The notes beneath the pieces are model-generated. The model did not search any database and had not been told where the DNA came from. It saw nothing but the letters and a program-made list of their open reading frames with translations. Shown here one piece after another: positions 23,602 to 34,124 of a DNA stretch of 64,000 nt. The stretch lies in contig MSED01000003.1 in the NCBI GenBank assembly GCA_002099365.1, positions 1,860,001-1,924,000 of the forward strand. Direction: 5' to 3'. Made by a program: the position numbers and the translations under genes. Each line of letters begins with the position of its first letter. Position 1 is the stretch's first letter. The DNA is from Phialophora verrucosa (Eukaryota; Ascomycota; Eurotiomycetes; Chaetothyriales; Herpotrichiellaceae).

Positions 23602-23872
23602 ATGTCGGCCTACAAGAAGCCACCTCGCGACCCAAAGCCTGGAACCGGAAAACCTACCGGCGGTATGTTCCCTAACGCATCTTGTTGTCGACAGTCTAGC
23701 TAACAGTCCAAAGGTTGGCACGCGGTCAACGACAACTCGCAACAGACCCTATCGCCGTCGAGCAGACCAACTCGTCCACCACCACGCCCCACCAAGCCCA
23801 CTGGCGGTAAGCGTCTCCAACAACCCTCCATCCGATGGTGAAAGACTGACAAAAGCTGCAGGTTGGCACTGA
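23602..23872 (+). CDS. 54-residue protein with duplicated PTGGWH motif, three exons
   Basis: Exons 23602-23662, 23714-23806 and 23862-23872 join in frame. The protein starts MSAYKKPPRDPKPGTG, carries KPTGGWH twice (about residues 17-23 and at the C-terminal end), and links them with a Ser/Pro/Arg/Thr-rich stretch. Both introns split the motif at the same phase: donors follow GGC-G (GTATGT, GTAAGC), both acceptors precede GTTGGCAC, and the introns are 51 and 55 nt. Exon 2 is 93 nt, a multiple of three, so skipping it would give a 23-residue peptide with the same end. There is no signal peptide. The family is unknown to me; the splice logic makes a real gene likely. The frame stays open about 250 bases upstream but without an ATG. 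Confidence 0.65.
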
Positions 23873-24818
23873 CGTGCTCTGAGGCACGAAAGAGCCACAA
23901 CAGCAGGAAAGAAGTGGGAACGAAGAAAGAGGTACATCTTTCGGATCTTTCGAGTAGCAAGGAACCTACTAACATCGAATCATAGGGTGACCAGTTTGTC
24001 CGCAATCGAGTTCACGCACACATCCCTTCTTCACATATGGGCAGGAGTGTTCGCGAGAGAACAATGTGTCATCAGAAATACGGGTTACGGGCATGCTCTG
24101 TATCAATAGACTTTGCAATAGACGGAAGGAATCATTGATGCATTGGATGGCTTTTGAAAGAAGGGCAATTTCGGATATTGGAAGCTCAATAGAATTTTTG
24201 GGGAGGGGCTGGGCTGCACTGTTCCTCGCTGACGTCAGAGATTTGTAACACCAGGCATGAAGGCGCGATACCTGGCTTGTTGCGAGTACATGGCCGGCAT
24301 TCAATTGGAGTACCTGAATTTATCCCACGGAACGAAGCGGAGCAGTTGTCATGTCCAACAGTACTTGGTATCTATTAGTTGGAGTCGGAGAATGAACGGT
24401 TACTGGTAAACTGACTAAGAAATCTTCCCAGGAGGGAGGCACTGTACTGATATGTATGTAATAAAGCCTGTAAGGCAAGGTGCAACAACGACCGTTTCAT
24501 CTTCCCTTCGACCATCCTGCCATGACATATGAACATCTTCTTTGCTTGTGTCGCCGCCATGCCATTATACCTTTATAAAAGCTAATCCATGATGTAGCCG
24601 TAGTCAAGGGAAGAGTCTCCAGGTGAGCTTTGCGCTTTTTCAAAAGGGGCCCGGCAGAAAAGACTTGTACAAGTGCTGGAGCTGCGGGGTCTTGGGGTCT
24701 AGCTATAAGCCCAGAGCAAAAAGAGGGGCACCTATTGTAGGTATGAAAGAGCACCCAGAATGATGCTTGAAAGGCATTTGATTTTTGAGGCAACAGCTCA
24801 AACCTCTACCATTGTGTG
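23873..24818. other. Intergenic, convergent 3' ends
   Basis: 3' flanks of the small PTGGWH gene and of the zinc-cluster regulator. No gene seen. Confidence 0.6.
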
Positions 24819-27117
24819 CTAACACGAATCCTCGACGTTTCTAAATACCTTCCAACATAATCGACGCACATTCATGTATCGAAACGTATCCACTTGAAAC
24901 CCACTAACCTTCAGACTAGTAGGCCTTTCGCACTCTGCGACATGGTCAGACCAGAGTCGTGGGTTCGAGGAGCAAGCATCAAGCTTACCATATTCCTCTT
25001 CGATCTCCTTGTGCAGTCGTTCTACCAGCCCAAACTCCCTCGCATGCCTCTCGAAAGCAGAATTGGCATCGGTGGAGTTGTTCGCTGACTTGGAGGACCT
25101 TCTGCTCAAGGTGTACTTGTGAAAATCCAGAAAGTAGTCGCTGACTTTGTCTTCCATGTCGCGAATCTTGGCCTCGGCAGCTGCAGCGGTATAGACCTCG
25201 CCGATCTCTGCAGTAGGGGTCTGCGCGAGAAGGAGCAGAGCATTGTGAGTCCGCCCAAGGAAGATCATCAAGCCGAAAAGCAAGCAGAGAGCCAGGTCGG
25301 CGTTCGCCTTCGACAGTTTCTGAGTCACAGCCATCTTGAACAGCATGTCATGGAGGTGCTTGGTCAGCTGTTCCGCAGCCTTTTCAGCCATCGGTAGGAT
25401 GATGGCCTTTAGGAAGCGGTTGATGGTCTCTGGGATGACTTGGATGTCTTTATGCGCTCCAACAGGTCGCCTCGATTCAAGATGGTCCTCGAGATGTCCC
25501 ACTGCTTCGGGAGGTATGGTGAATTTATTCAGGAGTAGATACTCGAACCACAGCAGTCTCAGCGCCGTCTTGAGGATCGCATGTTCCTTGATGTCCTTTC
25601 TGTAGTAAGTTCCAAGGAAGCCGAGGATGGTTGTCTGAAAATCCTCCTCTGGCTCTTCGAAGTACTCTGTCGTCCAAGCTCTGTACTTCACGGGATCATC
25701 CAGCAGCTGCTCGAATATGTCGCAGATGTTTTTTTGCACACGGACGACGATCTCATCTGACTTGCCCTTCCCGATGAGCATAACGATAGGCGGATTCCAG
25801 TACCATTGCTTTCCATAGGACCTCGTACCATTCGAGTCCGGGATAGTCTGGAATGCATGTCGCACCTCTAGAGCTGACTGAAGCGGACAGAATTCTTTGA
25901 CCACAACGTACAAGGGGATGTTGATATGCAAATCCAGGGCAACAGTAAATTGTGGGCGATGTGATAGGATAAACGAAGAGCTAGCCAAGTGCTGGAGCAG
26001 GTTGTCATTCCGTAAACGACATGTCAACTCGTCTACTTCGTCAGCGACTTGCAAAAGCTGCCCAGCGTTGTATACATACCTGGGAACAAACTAGTTCTGC
26101 GGACGGCCCAGTCCAGATCTTTGGGGATACAGTTTTTCGGACATTTTCGTCGTTCCTTTGTCTTGCAAGTTGTACACGGGTAGCTGCAATCACACTTGCA
26201 ACAGTCAGCAATGGTCGCAGAGATCTGTGCAACATACCTTCTCCCTCATTATTGTACAGCGCAGGCAAGCTCCGCGCTTTCGAACATCGCTGGCTTGTTG
26301 CCTTTGGGCTTGACTCAAGGGACCGATCCTTCCACCTCCCTTTTCGCGCCCCTGAAGCGAACGGGAAGTCCCTTGAATAAATTCCACGGAAAGAGGCGGG
26401 CATTCTTCCATGCTGATGTATTGATCCTCGCAACGCAGAGGGTAGGTACTCCATGGTCCCGTCGTGCCAGGATATCTCTGATTTTCAGTCGGCGACGGAT
26501 CCTGCGAGGTGATGAATTGAGGACTTTGGTAGAGATGATGCGATGCTTCATGCAGCAGGGCACGGCTTTCGATGCCCAACAGTCCCTCTGTGTGCTGAGT
26601 TAGTCTGGGGTCCAGTAGGATAATTGGAAGGAGAGGTTTCACCTGTCATCGGATACTCCGGTGGTGGTGGATTATCAAGTCTGAAATCTGTCGGGTACAA
26701 GAACTGTTCATTTGCATCGTCTGAACGGTGGAGACATTGGCGCTTTGACACACTTGCCGTCGAGCTCGTAGGAGTAGCTGCCTCTGGTGACATATGACGG
26801 ACATGTTCCAAAGCTACAGTATAGCTAGAAGCAGCCGAGGTCGAGCCGGGCGAAAGGGTTGCTCGGCTTGTCACCGGGCTTATAGCCTCTGTCGTAGACG
26901 GTGTGTAGGGCGGCTCAACATTTGGGAACGCCCGGTACTGCGATTCAACCTGCGAAATCGGCTGACGGATGGGAATGGTAAATTGTGGCAACGGTGATTG
27001 CTGCTGTAAGAGCTGTGCCGAGGACAAGCGACGCTGACCCTGATGCTGGTTGGGTATAATGGGTGGGGGCGCGAAGGTGCCAGCAAGGTAGCCAGTCCGC
27101 CGACGAGGACGCCCCAT
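24819..27117 (-). CDS. Zn2Cys6 transcription regulator with internal zinc cluster
   Basis: A fungal binuclear-cluster protein of about 722 residues, presumably nuclear; target genes unknown. Exons on the minus strand: 27117-26643, 26587-26238, 26194-26080 and 26047-24819. The cluster is assembled across introns 2-3: RKRGACLRCTIMREK, then CDCSYPCTTC and RRKCPKNC, giving C-x2-C-x6-C-x5-C-x2-C-x8-C at about residues 260-295 rather than at the N terminus. Before it come Pro/Ser-rich and Gln-rich stretches (LLQQQSPLPQF); after it comes a helical C-terminal domain (VVVKEFCPLQSALEVRHAF, RLLWFEYLLLNKF). Intron 2 is 43 nt. Intron 3 is only 32 nt with donor GTATGT, or 44 nt using GTTTGT at 26091, four residues shorter. 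The start MGRPRRRTGYLAG is the first ATG. Confidence 0.82.
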
Positions 27118-28630
27118 CTGCGGTCAGGCGAAATATCAACTGATGAATATCGAGCAATCGCTTCGTTTGCTGGGAGGTCGGACTTGCCCAGACCAAGAGG
27201 CAGGAGTATGCCTGGGAAGCAGCAAGTGAGGCAAGCTTGCAAGGTGATTTGGGCAGCTCGGTGGAGGCGGGAGTGAAAGGATGGGAGAGAATAAAAGGCA
27301 ACTAGGCGATCTGAGGCAGGGTATATCAACAACCTCGAGAAGCTGCGACCCCGAACACAGACCGGCTCTACTTGCATGGAATGCGGATAGTGCTGTCCGT
27401 CTTCTTGCATGAACGGCACGAGCGTGCTATATCTCGCATTGAAGCGACAGACGGTGGACAGATATCATGGGTCCGAGGGGTAGCAGAGGGGGGCGATTGC
27501 ATGATTTGTGCCAGCGCAGCATCTTCCGGGAGGAGGGGCATGTTAGAAACAGTAGATCGATAGACCTTGTGCATTGAGACTGCAACATGCTTCGGGAATC
27601 TCGAACGCAACTCGTGGTCTGCTGAGCGTTCTTTGGAGAAAGCGTGAGAGAGGCGGGCTGTGCTCCAATCAGCTGAAAAGGACGTCAGAAACCAGCCAGC
27701 AAGGAGCAAGCAACCACATCCTGGTCACCGGTTACGCTTTGGGCGTGGTGGTTTTCATATCATCCAACAACATTGCGCGATTCGAGCCTCAGAAACGCTA
27801 GGACCAAGCGTGGTTAGCAATGCTCATACTGCCCGAAGCTGGCCGACATGCTGGCGTCTGCTCGGCAGGAGCCCTTTGGTAACTTTTGTCCTCAGCTAAA
27901 TGAGCGGAACTTTTGGACCTTCGGAACGTCCTGCGCGCTGAGTGCGACTTGAATGTTGTGCGATAGGAAAGAAGCCAGCTGATCAGTGGAAGCGTTAGTT
28001 CTGCTGAGGCATTGTTCCACTTGTCCGAACCCCATCACAGGATACGCATTCGAGGACCGGTAAGTGGGATCCGAGGACTCGCATTGCGGGAAAGTGAGGC
28101 AGATTACAGGGACATAGCTCTCTGCGTGATGCAGAGAGATAAGTTAGAAAGAGGTGCAGAAGTCTGGGGAAGCGCGGGCTTAAGTACATGCTATCCATCT
28201 GGTCGCCACCCGCACGTTGCAATCTAGAAGGCAAAGCCCGCGACTTGTCACGGCAGGTAATTCGCTCAACTGTGGACTCAAGCAGCAGGACAATAGGCCG
28301 CTGGAGTGCATCTGAGTATGTGCTTCCAATATCACTGCTCTCTTTCGATATTTTACAGGAGTGAATGGCTGGATTGGCCCAGCCGTCACGAGCTATCGAC
28401 CAGTAAAACTATTGTCGATGTATCAAAGCAGGCTTGTATGTCCGAATAACTTCAGCACCTGCTCCTCCGCAATGCCCATGTCATCAATAACGTGCAGGGT
28501 ATACTGTCTCGTATGATGACCGTTTTGCATCCCATAAAGAACGCCGTTGAGACCTCGTCTCTGATCAACCAGGTTTAAGGAATATGTCGTAACCACAAAG
28601 CGTCTCGACGCAACACCCAAACTTCTACCC
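27118..28630. other. Intergenic, no gene recognised
   Basis: Upstream region of the zinc-cluster gene and 3' flank of eIF4E, about 1.5 kb. A minus-strand open frame (27709-27368) has a Cys pair (CRSCKK) but no matching continuation; not called. Confidence 0.5.
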
Positions 28631-29414
28631 TTAGACAGTATACTTCGTCTTCGCGCGTGTGCTGCCTGCGTGCGCGGCGTCGCTGTGGCCACTGAACTCG
28701 ACCTGATCGTTGTCGGGGATCTGGAGAACCTGTTTGAATCTGGCACCAATCTTCTTAAGAACCTCCTGTGCCTGAGGCCCCTTCCCCGTCGTGCGAGTCC
28801 ATAGGCCAATTCGATAGAAGCTCTTTCTCACATTGACAACCACACCCATGATCTCGTTGTCTCCCTCATCTTCGAGAGTCTCGCCAATCGCAGCCAACTG
28901 TGTATGCAGCCACAGCTCGTCAATGTTGACAGACTTTTTGTCCTTGAATGTGTATGACCACTTGCCGCCGTGCTTGTTCTGCGGGTCTTCCCACTCAGGC
29001 CGTACGTTTCGCTTAAACAGATGGTAATCGGACTTGACTGCAAGATCGGAGGTTGCCGTAATGTTGTTCTGCGAATCAATTAGACGATGCAATTGACAGT
29101 AGTACTGTAGACATACGTAGACGCCCCAGAACTCTTCAACAGTGTCGAACGTGATGACTTCTTTCAGCAGGTCGTTCCAGTTGTCGCCTTTGGATGAGGG
29201 TGGCTTGGTGAACTGTCACCCCGTGAAGTCAGCAGGAGTAAAATCTTGCAACAAGGTTCTCACTAACCCAAAGACTCCAGCTGTTTAGAAGGGGATGTTT
29301 GACGTTGAAATTGTTCACATCATGGAAGACCGTCTTGATCTCATCAGAGGATGGTGCGGCGTTTTCATTCGAAACTGGTCCCGGAACGGGCTGAGGGACT
29401 TCGACTTCGGCCAT
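28631..29414 (-). CDS. eIF4E: Translation initiation factor eIF4E (mRNA cap-binding)
   Basis: Binds the m7G cap and recruits eIF4G and the small ribosomal subunit. Exons on the minus strand: 29414-29268, 29212-29117 and 29068-28631, giving 226 residues. Introns are 55 and 48 nt with GTTAGT and GTATGT donors. Seen: KHPLLNSWSLW (first cap-stacking Trp region), VEEFWGVYNNI, RPEWEDPQNKHGGKW (second stacking Trp and the cap-contacting Glu), YRIGLWTR and the C-terminal GHSDAAHAGSTRAKTKYTV. The start is ATG 29414 (MAEVEVPQPVPG); the acidic, Pro-rich N terminus before KHPL is normal for the family. All key residues are present. Confidence 0.96.
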
Positions 29415-29979
29415 TGTCGAGGAAGATTTTGAGGGATTCTCGTTGCTTCGCTTGAGCCTGCCCAACGAAAGTAAAATATGTTATGCGAAAGAGCAGAAAG
29501 GCGGGCTTGAAGGCCGAGCAACTGTAAAAGTTGAGGTTGTTTGTGAAGAGAAGCGAGGTGTGGCGACCAAGGTCAAGTAGGCGCTTCCACCACTAACTAC
29601 GCTCCTGCGCAATTGCCTAATTGCAGATCTCCTCAGTGAAGGACTAATGAAAACAACTCCTTGAGACCATGGGAGACGGCAAGGATGAGGTACAAGTTGG
29701 AGATTATTGCAAATTAACTGTCGTTTCTGCAGTTCACTTTCCGCAGTGAACAAAAATCTACGACCAGATCCGGTTAGCCTCTTATGGAATGTTCACTCGC
29801 GGCTGCCTTCGGCTCGACTCAGTTGCACTGCATCTTCTCCTTCATGGAATTAACCATCCGATTGAAATAGACCGAATTGCGGCTTGAATGCTGCGAATGT
29901 TTCTTGGTCTATCCGGCTTAATTTAAACATGATGAATTGGTTGCAAATACCAGTGTCAAGCTATTCCGTGTCGCCCCAG
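29415..29979. other. Intergenic between eIF4E start and SYM1 3' end
   Basis: Promoter of eIF4E and downstream flank of SYM1. No coding signal. Confidence 0.6.
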
Positions 29980-30644
29980 TCACGAGCTATTCAAGTAACT
30001 CAAGAAGCAGTTCCAGCCCAGACTGACAATGTTGACAACCAATACTCGATGTTCCAAGGGTACCAACTTGAAGTTCACGGCCTGAACTGCGGGCCAAATC
30101 GCCCAGTTCGCCTTGAGCCCAGGAAGGTAGCTCTTCGCAAGCTTCTCCTTAGGATCGGTCCCTTCCAACACCGACATTGTCGAAAGGAAAAATGCGAGAT
30201 TGCACGTTGCGAACACCGTCTGATCTGCCAGCACTCGAGCCGCTATTGTTGCATTATGTGACTTCAGATTGATGTTTTTCTGCAAGAAGCCGTACCACTT
30301 GGTTGCTGCCGGTCCAAACACCACTGCAGCGGTCAACGTAATTCTGCAGCATCGATGCCAATACTTACAGCCACCGTACGTGCACATTCGAGCTGTCCGG
30401 GCAAGGTCATGCTTTTTGAAGCCTTTCTTCTCTACGGCCTGTTGGGCAAGCGTGTCACCAGCGCCGAAAAGGAACTTCCTCAGTCAGTCAATGCTCGTGG
30501 AGTCCCCAAGTGGCATCGACTTACAGCGGTAGTGACAGCCTGAGTCAATAGCGGCCGCTTCGCCAGCTTCGCTTGGTACCTAACTGACAGTCAGCCTGGA
30601 GGGACTGTGAAATGGCATATCATGGCGTACCAGCGTATAGGCAT
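29980..30644 (-). CDS. sym1: Mpv17/PMP22 family mitochondrial inner-membrane protein (Sym1-like)
   Basis: Small multispanning membrane protein; in yeast Sym1 supports mitochondrial metabolism under heat and ethanol stress. Exons on the minus strand: 30644-30631 (14 nt), 30579-30525, 30474-30369 and 30323-29980, joining to 172 residues. Seen: MPIRWYQAKLAKRPLLTQAV, FGAGDTLAQQAVEKKG, FGPAATKWYGFLQ, ADQTVFATCNLAFF and the signature WAIWPAVQAVNFKLVPLEHR, ending NIVSLGWNCFLSYLNS. Length and motif order match the family. The tiny first exon splits the Trp of RWY. It shares a divergent promoter with RPS2. Confidence 0.92.
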
Positions 30645-31033
30645 TTTCCCTTCGCTCCTCTGGTATGGCTCTTAAAATATTGATTTGATTGCGGGGCGAG
30701 CATAACAATCAAACGCTGAGTGTGAACAATTGCTTAATTTTATCTCAAAACCAGCAGATATATCAACGATCGTACTTTGTATGAAACCAAGGAGGCCCTT
30801 GTCCGCCTTTCAGATTGACACTGCGTCATTGGCTTGAGAGCGGAGAGATTGCCAGTTTGAACCCGTACCCGTATCTTCCCAATCGGGTATAGCCCACAAA
30901 TTCCCACAATCCTTGGCGGTATCTCGCCCAAACTTTTGGCTGCGATTGACCGAACCTGTCAGTTTAAGCAGACGCTCAACCAGCAACTTGCGCACCACAA
31001 TTTGACAGTCCCTCATCCGCGCAATCACACAAC
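30645..31033. other. Bidirectional promoter SYM1 / RPS2
   Basis: 389 bases between divergent start codons. The half near RPS2 is where ribosomal-protein promoter elements would be expected, but I recognise no specific site. Confidence 0.6.
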
Positions 31034-31895
31034 ATGGCTGACGCTCCCCGTGGACGCGGCGGCTTCGGCGACCGAGGTCGTGGCGACCGAGGACGAGGTG
31101 ACCGTCGAGGACGACGAGGACCCCGCCGCGGTGGCCCGAAATCAGACGAGAAGGAATGGCAACCCGTCACCAAGCTCGGCCGTCTCGTCAAGGCGGGCAA
31201 AATTCAGAGCATGGAACAAATCTACCTGCACTCTCTGCCCATTAAGGAATATCAGATTGTCGATTGGTTCCTGCCCAAGCTCAAGGACGAGGTCATGAAG
31301 GTGAGCTGAGTTATCCTTGGAATCCGGACGAGGGCGATCCTCGTACAGAACACCTGGTCTAACAGGGAAATTTCTATAGATCAAACCCGTCCAAAAGCAG
31401 ACTCGAGCCGGTCAACGCACCCGATTCAAGGCCATCGTGGTAATCGGCGACAGCGAAGGCCATGTCGGGCTCGGGATCAAGACCTCCAAGGAAGTCGCGA
31501 CTGCCATCCGCGCCGCTATCATCATCGCCAAACTCTCCGTTCTCCCTATTCGACGAGGCTACTGGGGTACCAACCTTGGTGAACCACATTCGCTCCCCAC
31601 CAAGGAGTCCGGCAAATGCGGCTCAGTCACTGTCCGATTGATCCCTGCACCTCGGGGTACTGGTCTCGTCGCTTCCCCCGCCGTCAAGAGATTGTTGCAA
31701 TTGGCTGGCGTGCAGGACGCATACACTTCATCAGCTGGAAGTACCAAGACGTTGGAGAACACCCTGAAGGCGACCTTTGTGGCTGTCAGCAACTCATACG
31801 GCTTCTTGACTCCGAACTTGTGGAAGGAGACTAAGCTCATTAGAAGTCCCCTCGAGGAGTATGGTGACGTCCTGCGGGAAGGAAAGAGATACTAA
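31034..31895 (+). CDS. rps2: 40S ribosomal protein S2 (uS5)
   Basis: Small-subunit protein at the mRNA entry site that contributes to decoding accuracy. Exons 31034-31300 and 31380-31895, 260 residues; the intron is 79 nt with donor GTGAGC. Seen: an N-terminal RGG tail (RGRGGFGDRGRGDRGRG), EWQPVTKLGRLVKAGKI, LPIKEYQIVDWF, the uS5 core GHVGLGIKTSKEVATAIRAA and RRGYWGTNLGEPHS, then GSVTVRLIPAPRGTGLVASP and TLENTLKATF. The length is normal. The Arg/Gly tail is the usual arginine-methylation target in this protein. Confidence 0.97.
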
Positions 31896-32325
31896 GCGAT
31901 CGAAGCCGTGAAGATGAAGATGGCCTGGGGATGATTTCAAGGTTGCATGAGAAAGCATAAGAAAAGCTTTGCATGGCGTACGGACAATCAGATGTGTCTG
32001 TGCCAGATCAAGAGAATAACATGACTCAAGAATGCTTCTCCGTACGCGGCACTGGGCTAGTTTAGATGCTCGCTTTCTTTCGTACCATGCATCGTATGGA
32101 CACGGCGTATATGCCGGCAACGCATACTGCTCCTCCGCGTAATATCTCTAGCTGTATCGCCTGGCCAAGCCCCATCTCTAGACGCTTCTGGATCTCTTGA
32201 GAAGTGGAGTGATTGCCCTCGATAGATGCACAGGCACCCTCATCAACCTGGATGACATCCCGCTTGTCGCGTTTGCGGCGCGAATCCTCCAGCGCAATCC
32301 ATGTACCATCCCGCTCTTTTCCTTC
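31896..32325. other. Intergenic, convergent 3' ends
   Basis: 3' flanks of RPS2 and of the small mitochondrial-type gene; nothing else recognised. Confidence 0.6.
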
Positions 32326-32793
32326 TCAATCCTCCATCGCCATCTCCTCCATCGCCTTGACCGCGTTCTCCAACTCCCGTATTCTCGAGCCAACCCTCCC
32401 CTGGATCTCCTTTCCTACCTCCGGACTCGTCTCCCGCAGCGCCTTATCAAACGCCTCTTTCAGCGAGTTCAAAGCATCAGCCGCCGCTTCGCGATCATCG
32501 GCCGCATACACTGTCTTCTTCTCGGTTTCTTCGGCCGCAATCTCGAATTCGTCACGGGCTGTGGAATATAGCTCGTTGAGGTTTTCCATTAGGGCGTCGG
32601 CCGTGGGAGACTGAGCCGGGCGGAAGGGTGAAGTGTGGAAGGGCGATGATTGTATAGATGTTGCGGATCGGAGGCCTTTCGTTTGTGTTGAGTGGGACGG
32701 GCAAGCTATTGTTCTGCTTGATGGAAAGGTCACAGAGGCACGGACGTAGGTCGTTGCCCTTTGAATACACCGCATGCAAGCTCTGGGAACCAT
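32326..32793 (-). CDS. Small mitochondrial-type helical protein, unknown function
   Basis: A single exon of 155 residues from ATG 32793. The N terminus (MVPRACMRCIQRATTYVRA, then Ser/Thr/Arg-rich up to SSPFHTSPFR) looks like a mitochondrial presequence. The remainder is helical and acidic: LNELYSTARDEFEIAAEET, EKKTVYAADDREAAADAL, then GRVGSRIRELENAVKAMEE. I remember similar uncharacterised proteins in other filamentous ascomycetes but cannot give a family name. A longer in-frame start at 32850 exists and is less likely because it places hydrophobic, His-rich residues before the presequence. Confidence 0.7.
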   Translation of the reverse strand: MVPRACMRCIQRATTYVRASVTFPSSRTIACPSHSTQTKGLRSATSIQSSPFHTSPFRPAQSPTADALMENLNELYSTARDEFEIAAEETEKKTVYAADDREAAADALNSLKEAFDKALRETSPEVGKEIQGRVGSRIRELENAVKAMEEMAMED

Positions 32794-34124
32794 GGTTGCG
32801 TATGCAAACAGAGACACACACGGATGCGAAAAATGAAAGCCAGGTCGCAAGCAATTGAGGTGCTGATGGATCTACAAATTGTACGACCAGCACTATGCAG
32901 CCTCTGGCACGTAAACTACGAGTAGTGGCTGACTGGGAGGTTTTCAGAGAGATGACGTAGCCTTGCAGACGCGGTTCGGAGGTGCACAGGCGAAGCTCTA
33001 CCTCATAAATTCATCCAGTAATTCGTGCTACAAAGTTATGTTATTGACACAAATTTAGTGAGGATGCATGGAGTTATTTTCTCTCCGAGAGCTAAAGTTC
33101 GCTCACGGCCACAATGTGCAATGGCAGCTCCGTCATTATCTGTGGAGTTCTGCCATGGCATCCTCAGGAACTCGACCTGTTTTAAGGTAATATTAGAAAC
33201 GAGGAGGAGCTTGGAAGAGATCACCAGCATACACAGCGGCCACACGCTGATCAGACCACCCGCATCTCGCGAGCAGCCAGGTGACGATGCAGAATGAATT
33301 GAATACTGTTCGATTAATAGTGAGAGAGTTGCTTGCAATGTGCCTCCAGTGTTATGTACTTGCAGACCATCAATCACATCCGAGATACTGTGCAGGGCCA
33401 ACGGGCAACGAAAAGCACCAGCGACGGCACAATCTTAAGGGTAGAAGTAAAGGAAGTTCATAGCTGACCACAGTCCACTGCACGAGTGCTCCGTACTTGT
33501 CTGACTTCTCACGGTACTCGTACTCGTACAATCAGGGAGTTGACGAGGCTCTTATTTGCAAGGATGAAATAAGCTTAGCCTAAATGTGAAAACCCGAAGT
33601 TGCTTTTCGGGCGAGATAGGCGCCTCCAGGTCGACCACTCAGAGCTCCTCGCTTGCAACGAGTAATCTGGGGAACGGGGAAGTTTGTCTGGTGGTGCCTG
33701 GTTCCTTGCATTCATAACAGCGGCGCAAGATTCTCATCTTCGCACCCTCCTGTAACGAGTTCGCCGGAAAACAATTGTGAACACATCCACTAGATGCAGA
33801 CACCGTATAACCAGGGCAACCGAGGATCGGTGGCCGCCGTCTCGAAACGTCCGACGTGACGTCCCTCGGTTGAGGATGACGTCTTGTCCTCCTCTCTGCT
33901 GGACTTGACGTCCTACCAATGACATGCACGCGAGGAATTCTGGGAAGAATGAGGCAGCTGCGTCACTGTTGCTGCGAATTCACTTGAAGAGCTCCCCGGC
34001 CAGAAGGGAAATTTCTCAATTTTTTATTCTTTTGCTCTCACATTCACCTTGCCAGTAGCTCTTGAGCCATCCGTGAGTTATTAGTCCTTTGCCTTTTTCT
34101 GCTTCGCCCAACGACCTCGGCACG
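32794..34124. other. Intergenic, no gene recognised
   Basis: About 1.3 kb of divergent upstream sequence between two mitochondrial-type genes. It carries TACGAGTA at 32917 and two overlapping TACTCGTA copies at 33515-33528. No coding frame supported. Confidence 0.55.

Noticed and set aside
27368..27709. Minus-strand frame with CRSCKK and a later Cys, resembling half a zinc cluster
   Set aside because: The complete cluster of the regulator is found at 26080-26587 with consistent splicing, and this frame has no compatible continuation.
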